Shown: piece after piece, positions 32,150 to 39,994 of the stretch
Numbering within the stretch: position 1 is the stretch's first letter
How the letters are laid out: each line of letters opens with the position of its first letter
Source of the DNA: Streptomyces mobaraensis
GTDB taxonomy: Bacteria > Actinomycetota > Actinomycetes > Streptomycetales > Streptomycetaceae
Assembly (NCBI RefSeq): GCF_020099395.1
Contig: NZ_CP083590.1
Coordinates: forward strand, 7,068,001 to 7,132,000
DNA: 64,000 bases
Direction of reading: 5' to 3'
Notes under the pieces: model-generated
The model's database searches: none
Told to the model about the DNA's origin: nothing
Seen by the model: only the letters and a program-made list of their open reading frames with translations
Program-made: the position numbers and the translations under genes

Positions 32150-33403
32150 GTGTCCCTCACGGAAAGCCAGCCCGCCGCAGCCACCCTGCCCGACCTCGTG
32201 GATCCGGCCTTCTGGGCGCGGCCGCGCGAGGAGCGTGTGGCCCTCTTCGAGGAACTGCGCCGGCTGCCGCACCCCGCGTTCATCCGGCAGAGCATGCCGG
32301 GCGTGCCGTGGGTGTCCGGCTACCACGCGCTGGTGAAGTACGCCGACATCGCCGAGGCGAGCCGCCGCCCGCAGGACTTCTCCTCCAAGGGCGCGACCAC
32401 CATCGTCGGTCTGCCACCCGAACTGGACGAGCACTACGGCTCGATGATCAATATGGACAACCCGGAGCACTCCCGCCTCCGGCGCATCGTCTCGCGCTCC
32501 TTCGGCCGCAACACCGTCCCGGAGTTCGAGGCGGTGGCGACCCGTACCGCCCGGCGCATCATCCGCGAGCTCGTCGCCCGCGGCCCGGGCGACTTCATCC
32601 GGCCCGTCGCCGCGGAGATGCCGATCGCCGTGCTCGCCGACATGATGGGGATCCCCGAGGAGGACCACGAGTTCCTCTTCGAGCGGTCCAACACGATCGT
32701 CGGACCGCTGGACCCCGACTACGTCCCCAACCCGGCGGACGCCGAGCGCGTGGTGGTCGAGGCGTCGCGCGAACTCGGGGACTACATCGCGCGGCTGCGC
32801 GACGAACGCCTCGCCCACCCCCGCAACGACCTGATCACCAAGCTGGTGCAGGTGCAGTCGGACGGCGAGCAGCTGACCCGCCAGGAACTCGTGTCCTTCT
32901 TCATCCTGCTTGTCATCGCCGGCATGGAGACCACCCGCAACGCGATCTCCCACGCGCTGGTCCTGCTGACCGAGCACCCCGAGCAGAAGCGGCTGCTGCT
33001 GTCGGACTTCGAGGCGCACGCGAAGAGTGCCGTGGAGGAGATCCTCCGCGTCTCCACGCCCATCAACTGGATGCGCCGGATCGCCGCCCGCGACTGCGAA
33101 CTGAACGGCCACCGGTTCCGCAGGGGCGACCGGCTCTTCCTGTTCTACTGGTCGGGGAACCGGGACGAGAGCGTCTTCCCCGACCCGTACCGCTTCGACA
33201 TCACCCGCGGGGCGAACCCCCACGTCACGTTCGGCGCGGTGGGTCCGCACGTCTGCCTGGGCGCGCACCTCGCCCGGCTGGAGATCACCGTCCTGTACCG
33301 GGAACTGCTCGCGGCGCTGCCCGGGATCCACGCCGTGGGCCGGCCCCGGCGGCTGAAGTCCAGCTTCGTGGAGGGGATCAAGCGGCTGGACTGCGCCTTC
33401 TGA
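32150..33403 (+). CDS. monD: Cytochrome P450, probable polyether hydroxylase (MonD-like)
   Basis: 417 aa soluble bacterial P450, starting at GTG 32150. Visible motifs: the helix-C segment MDNPEHSRLRRIVSRSF, the I-helix oxygen-binding AGMETT near residue 262, the ExxR pair EEILR near 303, and the haem loop FGAVGPHVCLGAHLAR near 360. The haem loop has one residue more than the FGxGxHxC consensus; the same spacing occurs in CYP124/125/142-type enzymes. MonD of monensin hydroxylates the terminal C26, and in the monensin locus a P450 lies at this spot beside the last PKS genes and a SARP gene. A late hydroxylation of the polyether is therefore the likely role. It reads divergently from the PKS operon and has its own terminator. 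The exact carbon oxidised cannot be read from sequence. Confidence 0.82.
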   Translation: MSLTESQPAAATLPDLVDPAFWARPREERVALFEELRRLPHPAFIRQSMPGVPWVSGYHALVKYADIAEASRRPQDFSSKGATTIVGLPPELDEHYGSMINMDNPEHSRLRRIVSRSFGRNTVPEFEAVATRTARRIIRELVARGPGDFIRPVAAEMPIAVLADMMGIPEEDHEFLFERSNTIVGPLDPDYVPNPADAERVVVEASRELGDYIARLRDERLAHPRNDLITKLVQVQSDGEQLTRQELVSFFILLVIAGMETTRNAISHALVLLTEHPEQKRLLLSDFEAHAKSAVEEILRVSTPINWMRRIAARDCELNGHRFRRGDRLFLFYWSGNRDESVFPDPYRFDITRGANPHVTFGAVGPHVCLGAHLARLEITVLYRELLAALPGIHAVGRPRRLKSSFVEGIKRLDCAF

Positions 33404-33537
33404 ACGTCCCTCCCGCTCCCTCCCCGCGCGGGGCCTGCGGAGTGGACGGGCGCGCGGGTCCCGTCGGACGCGCCGGACACGACGGCCGCGCGGGGCCGTG
33501 CGGGGCCGTCAAGGCGCCGGGTCCGCCGGAGCTCGTA

Positions 33538-33588
33538 GGACGACGGGCCGGGTCCGTCGGATGACGCGTCGGGCCCGGCCCGTCGTCC
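33538..33588. terminator. 15-bp perfect hairpin between the P450 and SARP genes
   Basis: Arms 33538-33552 (GGACGACGGGCCGGG) and 33574-33588 are exact reverse complements with a 21-nt loop. It separates the convergent P450 and regulator genes and can serve both. Confidence 0.8.
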
Positions 33589-33638
33589 GCACGCCGGGGG
33601 GGGGCGCGGCGCCCGGTGCGGTGTACGGGCTCCGGGGT

Positions 33639-34439
33639 CTAGCGGCCCGACAGGGCCAGGGGCGGCGGTGCCAGCAGAGCCGCGTCCCCGGCGAGTATCG
33701 CCCGCTGCAGGTTCTGCAGCGGGCGACCGGGCTCCAGGCCCAGTTCGTCCTTCAGGGTCCTGCGGACCGACTGGTACACCTTCAGCGCGTCCGCCTGCCG
33801 CTCCGAGCGGTAGAGCGCCAGCATGAGCTGGCGGTAGAAGACCTCGCGCATCGGGTTCTCGGCGGTGAGCGCGTAGAGCATGCCGACGGCCTCCCGGTGG
33901 CGGCCGAGCTGGAGCCGGCATTCGGCCAGCATCTCCTGGCACTCCAGCCGGGTCTCCGTCAGCCAGGTCGCGAAACCGTCGATGATCGGGCCGCCCACGG
34001 CAGGCCCCTTGCCGCCGTGGCCGAGGGCCGGTCCGCGCCACAGGGCGAGGGCCTCCTCGAAGCGGCAGGCGGCTTCGTCGTGCCGCCCGTCCCTAAGGAA
34101 CGCCCGTCCCTCGTCCACGAGTTGCGGGAAGATCTGGGCGTCGATCTCGTCGTCGCCCTTGTGCAGCACGTACCCGGGCGCGCGGGTCTCGACGGGATTG
34201 CCGGGCACTCCCGGCCTCTTGAGGAACTTGCGGAGTTGGGAGATGTACACATGGAGCCCCGCCGTCGCGCGCCGGGGCAGGTCCTCACCCCAGATCTCCG
34301 CCATCAGCTGTTCCGGAGACACCACTTGGTCGGCGCGGACGAGGAGGACGGAGAGGACGACCTCCACCTTGTGCGCGTTGATGGTCATGCTCTTGCTGCC
34401 GTCCGTGACCCGGAGCGGCCCCAGCATCTCGTACCTCAC
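33639..34439 (-). CDS. monRI: SARP-family transcriptional activator (MonRI-like)
   Basis: 266 aa. The first ~95 residues form an OmpR-type winged helix (MLGPLRV start, QLMAEIWGEDLPRRATAGLH, YISQLRKFL, APGYVL), followed by the all-helical bacterial transcriptional activation domain (residues ~100-245, ending LGLEPGRPLQNLQRAIL). This two-domain layout at this length is the classic small SARP of the ActII-ORF4/DnrI type, which activates antibiotic operons by binding repeated heptamers near -35. The GTG at 34439 has a GGGGGA site 7 nt upstream; an ATG four codons in is the alternative. Its place beside the P450 agrees with MonRI. Likely targets are the divergent promoter at 31.8-32.1 kb and promoters left of the window. 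Confidence 0.85.
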   Translation of the reverse strand: MRYEMLGPLRVTDGSKSMTINAHKVEVVLSVLLVRADQVVSPEQLMAEIWGEDLPRRATAGLHVYISQLRKFLKRPGVPGNPVETRAPGYVLHKGDDEIDAQIFPQLVDEGRAFLRDGRHDEAACRFEEALALWRGPALGHGGKGPAVGGPIIDGFATWLTETRLECQEMLAECRLQLGRHREAVGMLYALTAENPMREVFYRQLMLALYRSERQADALKVYQSVRRTLKDELGLEPGRPLQNLQRAILAGDAALLAPPPLALSGR

Positions 34440-35771
34440 TGAGCGTTCCCCCTAAGTATTGCCCTTGCCCGTGCGACGTCCGCGGGAGCCCTGCGGACGA
34501 CCGGGACGACGTTCACGAACCACGCGTCTGAGTATCGGAAAGGCAGAGGCGGACAAAAGGCTTGCCCTTCGCGCTTCGTCAGCGCTCCGGCGACGGAATC
34601 GACCCGTCCTGTCCGTTCGGTGCGTTTCGCGCCGAGGCGCGCGCAGACTGGATACGGCGAATGTTCATGACATTACCGGACGAGTCGAAAATCCCCTTTC
34701 GGGCCGCTTCTCCGCTGGGCGGAAGTGTCGAACCGGAAGAGGTTCCTGTCGATCATTGGTGTACGCACCGATGATGCAAGGCCGGACTTCCCAGGGCAAC
34801 GAGGCAAGGGTGACGCCCGGACGGAATAAGACATTCCGATTGTTCGAATGTCGATCGTGTCGGCGACTTGGTGGCGCAAGGGCCGGGAAAGTGCAGAAGA
34901 TCCGGTTCGGAATGGTGTCGCGCGGCCGCGCCACCGGGTCCGCGAGGTCGTGCCAGATGCCGCTTGACCTGCTGTTTACCCGGAACCGTGGGGTCTTTCA
35001 GCGGGGTCGGGGACGCCGTGGGCCCCTTGTGTCGGGCCGGGTGCGGCCCTGGCGCCGGCAGTGTCCGGCCGGACGTGCGGAATCAGACCGACGCGCCCGT
35101 TTGTGGCGGTGGTGACCTGTGTATTTCGAGCCAAGATGAGAGTCGTTGGCCGGGGATCGCCGTCCGTCCGCCGGGAGCCGGAGCGGAACGAAAGATGTCG
35201 GCGATGATGGCTGGAAACAGTGGGTCGATCGCGGCTCGGATGTGGTGGCGGACCGGCGCCGAAGGTGTGCCATCAGGGCACGTCAGGGGTGGTAAGGGCG
35301 GGGCGGGAGGGGGAGGCGGGCGCGCCGTCGTGGTGCTGCCCGGTCGTGGGGGCGCGTCGGCCTCCCGTGGTCAAGCGGAGGCTTCCCGGGGCCCGCCGGG
35401 GCTGGCGCTCGGCCGGTGAGTACGGCGGCGCCGCAGGCCACGGCGGTGGATCCGCGTCATGCCGCCGGGCCGCGCGGCGGCTCGTCACCCGGGGCGCACG
35501 GGCTCGGCAGGGCATGCCGAAGTGCCGCTGTGACTGAGATCGCGCCAAACCCCGCCCCGGCGGAGGGAAGCGCACGCGGACATCGGTCGGCGGCGTTCCT
35601 CGGTGAAGGGCGCTCTGTCACGTGGGGCGTGGGACGGGGGCACGGCCGGCGGCGGCGTGAACGGTCGCCCTAAGATAGATGCGCGATGCACCTGAACGGG
35701 GGCGGGCGTGAATGCCAATTCGCCGTGTGTGCTTAGGGAAGCCTTGGAAAGGTGCTGGCTCCGAGATTTAA
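34440..35771. other. 1.3-kb stretch without a convincing gene
   Basis: Several open frames exist on both strands, but none has a good start, typical third-position composition or a recognisable family. The base composition is less GC-rich than in the surrounding genes, especially near 34.65-34.87 kb. The left end must carry the SARP promoter. The stretch may mark the right border of the polyether cluster. Confidence 0.6.
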
Positions 35772-37010
35772 CTAATCCCTGACGCCCTCGCGGTCCAGGG
35801 TTTCATCGAAGGCCCGGGAAGCGGCCGCCATGAACCCGCGCATCGTTTCGTCGTCGTACCAGCGGCGGGGGTACGGAAGATCGACGGCGAGGCGGTCGTC
35901 GAAGCGGGTGACGGTCGCCAGCGGGACCGGTGTGTCCACCAATGGCAGGATTCGCCACCCCGACACCGCCAGACCCTCCGGGAGTCTCGGCCGCGGGATC
36001 TTGTGGAGGTTGGTGACGACCAGTGTGGGCAGGCGCGGGACCGTTTTCTCGGTGAGCCGCGGGATCGTGGCGACGTCGAGGTCGGGTACGCGCGCGTCGA
36101 GGTCGGCCCGCAGTTTCTCCGCCACCAGCCGCCCCAGTTCCACCGGGTCGGGCGATTCGGGGACCTCCAGCGTGGCCGTGCTGGACGACGCGGAGGACTG
36201 GATGCTCTCCGGGTCGATGGGCGGGGAGATGCGCGAACGCAGGTCGACCGCCGAGACGCAGGCCAGGGTGACCGGCCGGGGCGACGACGGTGCGAGGAAG
36301 GCCCGTGCCGCCGTCAGCAGGACCCCGCAGACGAGGCTGTGCACACTGAGTCCGGCGCCGTGGGCGCGGTCGGCGAACCGCCGCGTGTGCTCCTCGTCGA
36401 GTTCGAGGCGCACCAGGCCGAAGGATCCGGGCTCCCGGCCGCGGACCGGCAGCACGGAGGGGACGGTCGCGCGCTCGGCGGCCCGCGAGTCCAGGAAGCC
36501 CGCCAACTCCTCCTCGGTGAACGCCTCCTGGACCCGGGTGTCGAGCGAGGGCGAGGCTAGCCCGCCCGCGATGACGTGCGTCGGGACGCTTCTGCCGAGC
36601 GACAGGTCGGTGTAGACGGACCACAGCCTCTTGTACAGGGCGATGTAGGCCGACCCGTCCACCAGGGCCCGCGGCAGGCTCAGCGCCACCGTGGTGCGCG
36701 GACCGCCCTCGGACACCGCCACCCGCAGCAGCGGCCCGGCCGACCAGTCCTGGACCACCTGCAGCTCGTCCCGGAGACCGGTGAACGTCTCCACGCTCAC
36801 TCGCCGCGTGCCTGGATCGCCGTCCCGGACGACGCAGGAGTCCCCGTCGGGGACGAATCTGCCGAGCAGCACGGGATGGAACTCCGTCAGGATCCGGACC
36901 GCTTCGGCGAGCAGTGCCCGGTCGACGACCCCTTCGATCTCACAGGGCACGAGCACACGTCCGCCGCTGCGGTAGATCGCCATCTCATGCGCACCCAGAC
37001 GACGCTCCAT
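35772..37010 (-). CDS. PapA/condensation-fold acyltransferase with an altered HHxxxDG motif
   Basis: 412 aa from the ATG at 37010 (GGGGGATGGC directly upstream); the frame extends further but without a better start. The layout is that of phthiocerol dimycocerosyl transferase/PapA5-like proteins: an N-terminal half beginning MERRLGAHEMAIYRSGG, a core at residues ~130-165 (LSLPRALVDGSAYIALYKRL, then LWSVYTDL), and a C-terminal half with VTLACVSAVDLRSRI and a late segment near SGWRILPLVDTPVP. In active family members the core reads HHxxxDG; here it reads PRALVDG, so both His, including the catalytic base, are gone while Asp-Gly remains. Family members esterify polyketide hydroxyls. It is next to the polyether cluster and could acylate a hydroxyl of the product, but the lost His may mean an inactive or non-catalytic protein. 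A MarR-like gene lies 180 nt upstream on the same strand. Confidence 0.7.
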   Translation of the reverse strand: MERRLGAHEMAIYRSGGRVLVPCEIEGVVDRALLAEAVRILTEFHPVLLGRFVPDGDSCVVRDGDPGTRRVSVETFTGLRDELQVVQDWSAGPLLRVAVSEGGPRTTVALSLPRALVDGSAYIALYKRLWSVYTDLSLGRSVPTHVIAGGLASPSLDTRVQEAFTEEELAGFLDSRAAERATVPSVLPVRGREPGSFGLVRLELDEEHTRRFADRAHGAGLSVHSLVCGVLLTAARAFLAPSSPRPVTLACVSAVDLRSRISPPIDPESIQSSASSSTATLEVPESPDPVELGRLVAEKLRADLDARVPDLDVATIPRLTEKTVPRLPTLVVTNLHKIPRPRLPEGLAVSGWRILPLVDTPVPLATVTRFDDRLAVDLPYPRRWYDDETMRGFMAAASRAFDETLDREGVRD

Positions 37011-37190
37011 GCCATCCCCCCGCTCGGAACCCGGCAACCACTCCACTATCCCTTGTAAGCGGATCACTGACAAGGACACAGGAATGACAAACGGTCCCAT
37101 CAACCACACCAGTTGATGTGCGGTAAAGGCGGTTGGACACCGGTCGGCGCCGATCGGCCGATCACCACCTGCCGGCGGAGACCCTTCGTC

Positions 37191-37736
37191 CTAAGGCGCC
37201 GCGTCGGGCCCCGGGCGGGTCCCGGGAGTGGTTCCGGGCTCCACATCGTGGTACTCGTGCGTCAGCAAGGAGTCCATCGCGTCGCCGAGACGCGTCACGA
37301 ACTCCCGGAACTCCGCCAACTGAGCTTCGGAGTACCGGGACGTGACCTGCTCCATGCCGGCGGTGTACGGGCCGAAGAACCGCATGGCGCGCGGCCGGAC
37401 GTCGGGGCTGCTGCGCAAGGTGACGACCCTGCGGTCGGAGGTCTCCCGCCTGCGCTCCACGCAGCCCGCCTTCTCCAGCCGGTTCAGCAGGGCCGTGGTG
37501 GCTCCTGAGGAGAGGGAGATCCGCTCGCTCAGACGTGCGGGGGACAGCGGCGTCCGCTCGCGGCCACGCTGTTCGTCAGGACGACGACGCCCGTGGCGGC
37601 GGGCGTGGCCGCGGCGGACGGGCAGGGGGTCCGGTCGGGCTGACGCCGCCTTCCGGCGTGGCCGGTGCGTGGGGGCTGGGGGGGTGGGGGCCGGGCCGTC
37701 CCGGCCGGTCAGGAACCAGGGCGCCGCGTCGGACAC
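37191..37736 (-). CDS. MarR-family regulator with an atypical or damaged N terminus
   Basis: 181 aa as read from GTG 37736. Residues ~62-110 are a clear MarR winged helix (LSPARLSERISLSSGATTAL, LEKAGCVERR, SDRRVVTL), followed by the C-terminal dimerisation helices (MEQVTSRYSEAQLAEFREFV, LGDAMDSLL). The first ~60 residues (Arg/Pro/Ala-rich) do not look like the N-terminal dimer helices of this family, so the gene may have a frameshift or a replaced 5' end; the homologous region could not be found in another frame by eye. It reads toward the acyltransferase gene and may regulate it. No clear ribosome-binding site is seen. Confidence 0.55.
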   Translation of the reverse strand: MSDAAPWFLTGRDGPAPTPPAPTHRPRRKAASARPDPLPVRRGHARRHGRRRPDEQRGRERTPLSPARLSERISLSSGATTALLNRLEKAGCVERRRETSDRRVVTLRSSPDVRPRAMRFFGPYTAGMEQVTSRYSEAQLAEFREFVTRLGDAMDSLLTHEYHDVEPGTTPGTRPGPDAAP

Positions 37737-38118
37737 GCGGACGTGACGCCTGGGCCCGGCCCGGGGGAGTCCTCGTCGGAAGATGCCGCCCGCCTCGGCC
37801 GCGGAGGCGCGAACGACCCGTCGGCCCGCGGCCGTTCACGGTGGGACGGACGGTGCGCGACGTCGTGAACGGTCCCGCGCGGCGGGTTCGTCGACGCGGG
37901 GCCGGCCCGGACGGTCGAGCAGTAGACGAGGTGATCGGCCGACGGCATCGGCCTGCTGGCCGGCAACGTCGAGACGGCACGCCGGGCGGCCTCGCGTCGG
38001 CCGGAGGAACGCCGTCGGGCAGGCGAGCCCTGGACCGTCCACCGCATCCTGGCCGCCGTCGAGGACGAGGCCGAGCGGTTCGCCACGATCCTGACGCCGC
38101 CGGAAGGCAGGAGGCGGT
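37737..38118. other. Intergenic stretch with a possible gene fragment
   Basis: No intact gene. On the forward strand around 37.93-38.11 kb one frame gives a protein-like stretch (GLLAGNVETARR, then WTVHRILAAVEDEAERF), but it has stops just upstream and no recognisable start, so it is at best a relic. Confidence 0.4.
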
Positions 38119-38154
38119 GCGCGCCCCGAGGGGGCGATGTTCTTCGGGGCGCGC
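38119..38154. terminator. Hairpin after the SDR gene
   Basis: 11-bp perfect stem (38119-38129 and 38144-38154, GCGCGCCCCGA / TCGGGGCGCGC) with a 14-nt loop, 16 nt past the stop of the reverse-strand SDR gene. Confidence 0.7.
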
Positions 38155-38169
38155 GGCAGGGATTCCGGT

Positions 38170-38925
38170 TCAGGCGTTGTAGCCGCCGTGGGCGTCCAGT
38201 ACCGCACCCGTGACGTATGACGCGGCGGGGCTCGCGAGAAAGGCGATCGCCGCGGCGATTTCGTCGGGGCGCCCCATGCGTTGCAGGGACAGCGAGCCGA
38301 CCAGGGCCTTGAGGGTCTCGGGGTCCGGCCCTTCCATGCCGCCCTCCATCAGTCCGGCCTCCACGACGTTGGCCGTGATGTTCCGGGGCCCGAGGTCCCG
38401 GGCGACCCCCATGGTGTACCTCTCGATCCCCGACTTGGTCGCCGCGTAGTCGGCAAGGCCCGGGGCGCCGACCCGGGAGCCCAGTCCGGAACTCACCGTG
38501 ATGACGCGGCCGCCCGCGCGCAGCACTCGGGAGGCGGCCCGGATGACGGCGATGACGCCGAGGTAGTTGGTGGCGTGCATGCGGTCCAGTGCGGCGGTGT
38601 CGGCGTCCGGGTCGTCCACCCTGCGGCCCTGCTCCACCGAGATCGCCGCGTTGTTGACGAGGATGTCCAGGCCGCCGAAGTGCGCGACCACGTCGTCGAT
38701 CAGCGCCGGCGCCCGGCTCGTGTCCGCCTGGTCGGACCGGAAGGCGACGGCCTTGGCTCCCTTGCCGCGCACCTCGTCGACGACAGCCTGCGCCTGCTTC
38801 TCGGAACTGACGTAGGTGAAGGCGACGTCGGCGCCCTGCTCGGCCAGCAGCCGTACGGTCGCGGCTCCCAGCCCACGCGAACCCCCGGTGACCAGGGCGA
38901 CCTTGCCCATGAGCGGCTTGCTCAT
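38170..38925 (-). CDS. Short-chain dehydrogenase/reductase (3-oxoacyl-ACP-reductase-like)
   Basis: 251 aa classical SDR: cofactor motif TGGSRGLG at residues ~14-21, D/Q for adenosine binding (RSDQAD), NNAA near 90, catalytic Ser in VITVSSGLGSR, YAATK near 160 and a terminal GAVLDAHGGY. The lack of an acidic residue at the end of strand 2 (FTYVSS) suggests NADPH preference. The natural substrate cannot be told. The gene faces away from an Rrf2-type regulator, with a palindromic operator between them, so it is very likely the regulated target. Similar proteins are often annotated as FabG-like oxidoreductases. Confidence 0.85.
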   Translation of the reverse strand: MSKPLMGKVALVTGGSRGLGAATVRLLAEQGADVAFTYVSSEKQAQAVVDEVRGKGAKAVAFRSDQADTSRAPALIDDVVAHFGGLDILVNNAAISVEQGRRVDDPDADTAALDRMHATNYLGVIAVIRAASRVLRAGGRVITVSSGLGSRVGAPGLADYAATKSGIERYTMGVARDLGPRNITANVVEAGLMEGGMEGPDPETLKALVGSLSLQRMGRPDEIAAAIAFLASPAASYVTGAVLDAHGGYNA

Positions 38926-38960
38926 TCCTCTCCCCTCGTTGACGTACCCTTCCTGACAGT

Positions 38961-38995
38961 TGTAACGCTAATTGTTACGACAGGGCTGTCGTAAC
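38961..38995. promoter_or_regulatory. Overlapping palindromic operator between the SDR and Rrf2 genes
   Basis: A perfect inverted repeat GTTACGACAG-GG-CTGTCGTAAC occupies 38974-38995. A second arm GTAAC at 38962-38966 pairs with the GTTAC at 38974-38978, giving three half sites. This A/T-containing block stands out in the high-GC gap and is the probable site where the Rrf2 protein represses both genes. Confidence 0.75.
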
Positions 38996-39025
38996 ATCAA
39001 GCGTTGCGGCCGCGAGGAGGGGTGC

Positions 39026-39460
39026 ATGAGTGCCAACAGCAGGCTGACCCTTGCCGCCCACGCCCTGGCCTGGATCGGTCTCTACCAGCGCCAGGGCCAT
39101 GAGGTCGCCACCTCCGAGCAGATCGCGACCAGCGCGAACACGAACCCCGTGGTGATCAGGCGGCTGCTCGGCGAGCTGCGCAGGGCCGGGCTCGTGGAGT
39201 CCCGACGGGGTGTGGGCGCGGGCTGGTCGCTGGCGCGCGAGCTGGAGTCGATGACTCTGCTCGACGTGTACGAGGCAGTAGAGCCCGGCCCGCTGTTCGC
39301 GATGCACCGGGCCACCCCGGACCAGGGGTGCGTGGTCGGTTACGGCATTCAGCCGGCGATGCGGGGCGTCTACGAGGGCATCGAGGAGACGCTGAGACGC
39401 GAGCTGGCCCGCGTCACGCTCGCGAACGTACTCCGGGACGTTCTCGCGGCACCTCGCTAG
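39026..39460 (+). CDS. Rrf2-family transcriptional regulator
   Basis: 144 aa. The ATG at 39026 has GAGGAGGGG just upstream; an earlier in-frame TTG lies inside the operator. Residues ~5-75 form the Rrf2 winged helix (RLTLAAHALAWIGLY, TSEQIATSANTNPVVIRRLL, LRRAGLVESRRGVGAGWSLA), then LLDVYEAVE and a C-terminal helix. Only one Cys (GCVVGYG) remains where Fe-S Rrf2 sensors such as IscR and NsrR have three, so it probably does not bind a cluster and resembles the YwnA/Rrf2 group that controls divergent oxidoreductase genes. Confidence 0.82.
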   Translation: MSANSRLTLAAHALAWIGLYQRQGHEVATSEQIATSANTNPVVIRRLLGELRRAGLVESRRGVGAGWSLARELESMTLLDVYEAVEPGPLFAMHRATPDQGCVVGYGIQPAMRGVYEGIEETLRRELARVTLANVLRDVLAAPR

Positions 39461-39994
39461 CATCTGCGCCATCGGCCGCGCATCCGCCGAACCCGGCTTC
39501 GCCCCCAAGGGGCGCCTCCTCATGGTGGCCGTCGGCCGGTGCACCACGACGTTCGGGCCGGTCCATCCGCCCGAACCGGCCGTTGGTACTCGCCGCCCGG
39601 GGACACCGCGAGGTGACGAAGTCGCCGGAGTCGGAGGGCATACGCATCTCCGCGCCGCGCGAGGAGAAGTGCGACCCGGTCGCGAGGGAGCTGCTGGGGC
39701 CGGCTACGTCGACCGCGCCGCGACGGCCATCCCGACGGTCGCCGAACTCCACCGTGCCACGCCGGTACACCGACTGGTTCCGGCTGCTGCCGCCCGATGT
39801 GGATGAGGACGAGGGAATGAGGGTGCGCCTGGCCCGATCCTCGCCGGTGTGACCGGGGTGCACCGCCACGCTGTGCTCCGCTGGGTCGCCTACGCCAGGA
39901 TCGACGGGGCCGAATATCTGGCGTGGGACGAATATCCGGCCGGCCCGTGCCGCGGTCGGCGAGGAGGTTCCTCCTCTCTGACGCGGCAGCGGGA
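39461..39994. other. Intergenic stretch, no confident gene
   Basis: Short open frames run on both strands, one with a patch of normal-looking protein (VTKSPESEGIRISAPREE near 39.61-39.66 kb). None has a start, ribosome-binding site or family motif that I can support. It may hold gene relics. Confidence 0.45.

Noticed and set aside
32030..33331. Reverse-strand open frame opposite the P450
   Set aside because: The forward frame has a full set of P450 motifs; the reverse product has none.
34459..35115. 218-codon forward open frame in the gene-poor stretch
   Set aside because: No ribosome-binding site, Arg/Gly-rich, no family resemblance, and it covers the probable SARP promoter.
37931..38110. 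Protein-like fragment (GLLAGNVETARR ... ILAAVEDEAERF) on the forward strand
   Set aside because: Stops immediately upstream and no start codon; I could not name a family, so it is left as a possible relic.
39588..39852. Forward fragment with VTKSPESEGIRISAPREE
   Set aside because: No start or homology that I recognise; too short to support as a gene.
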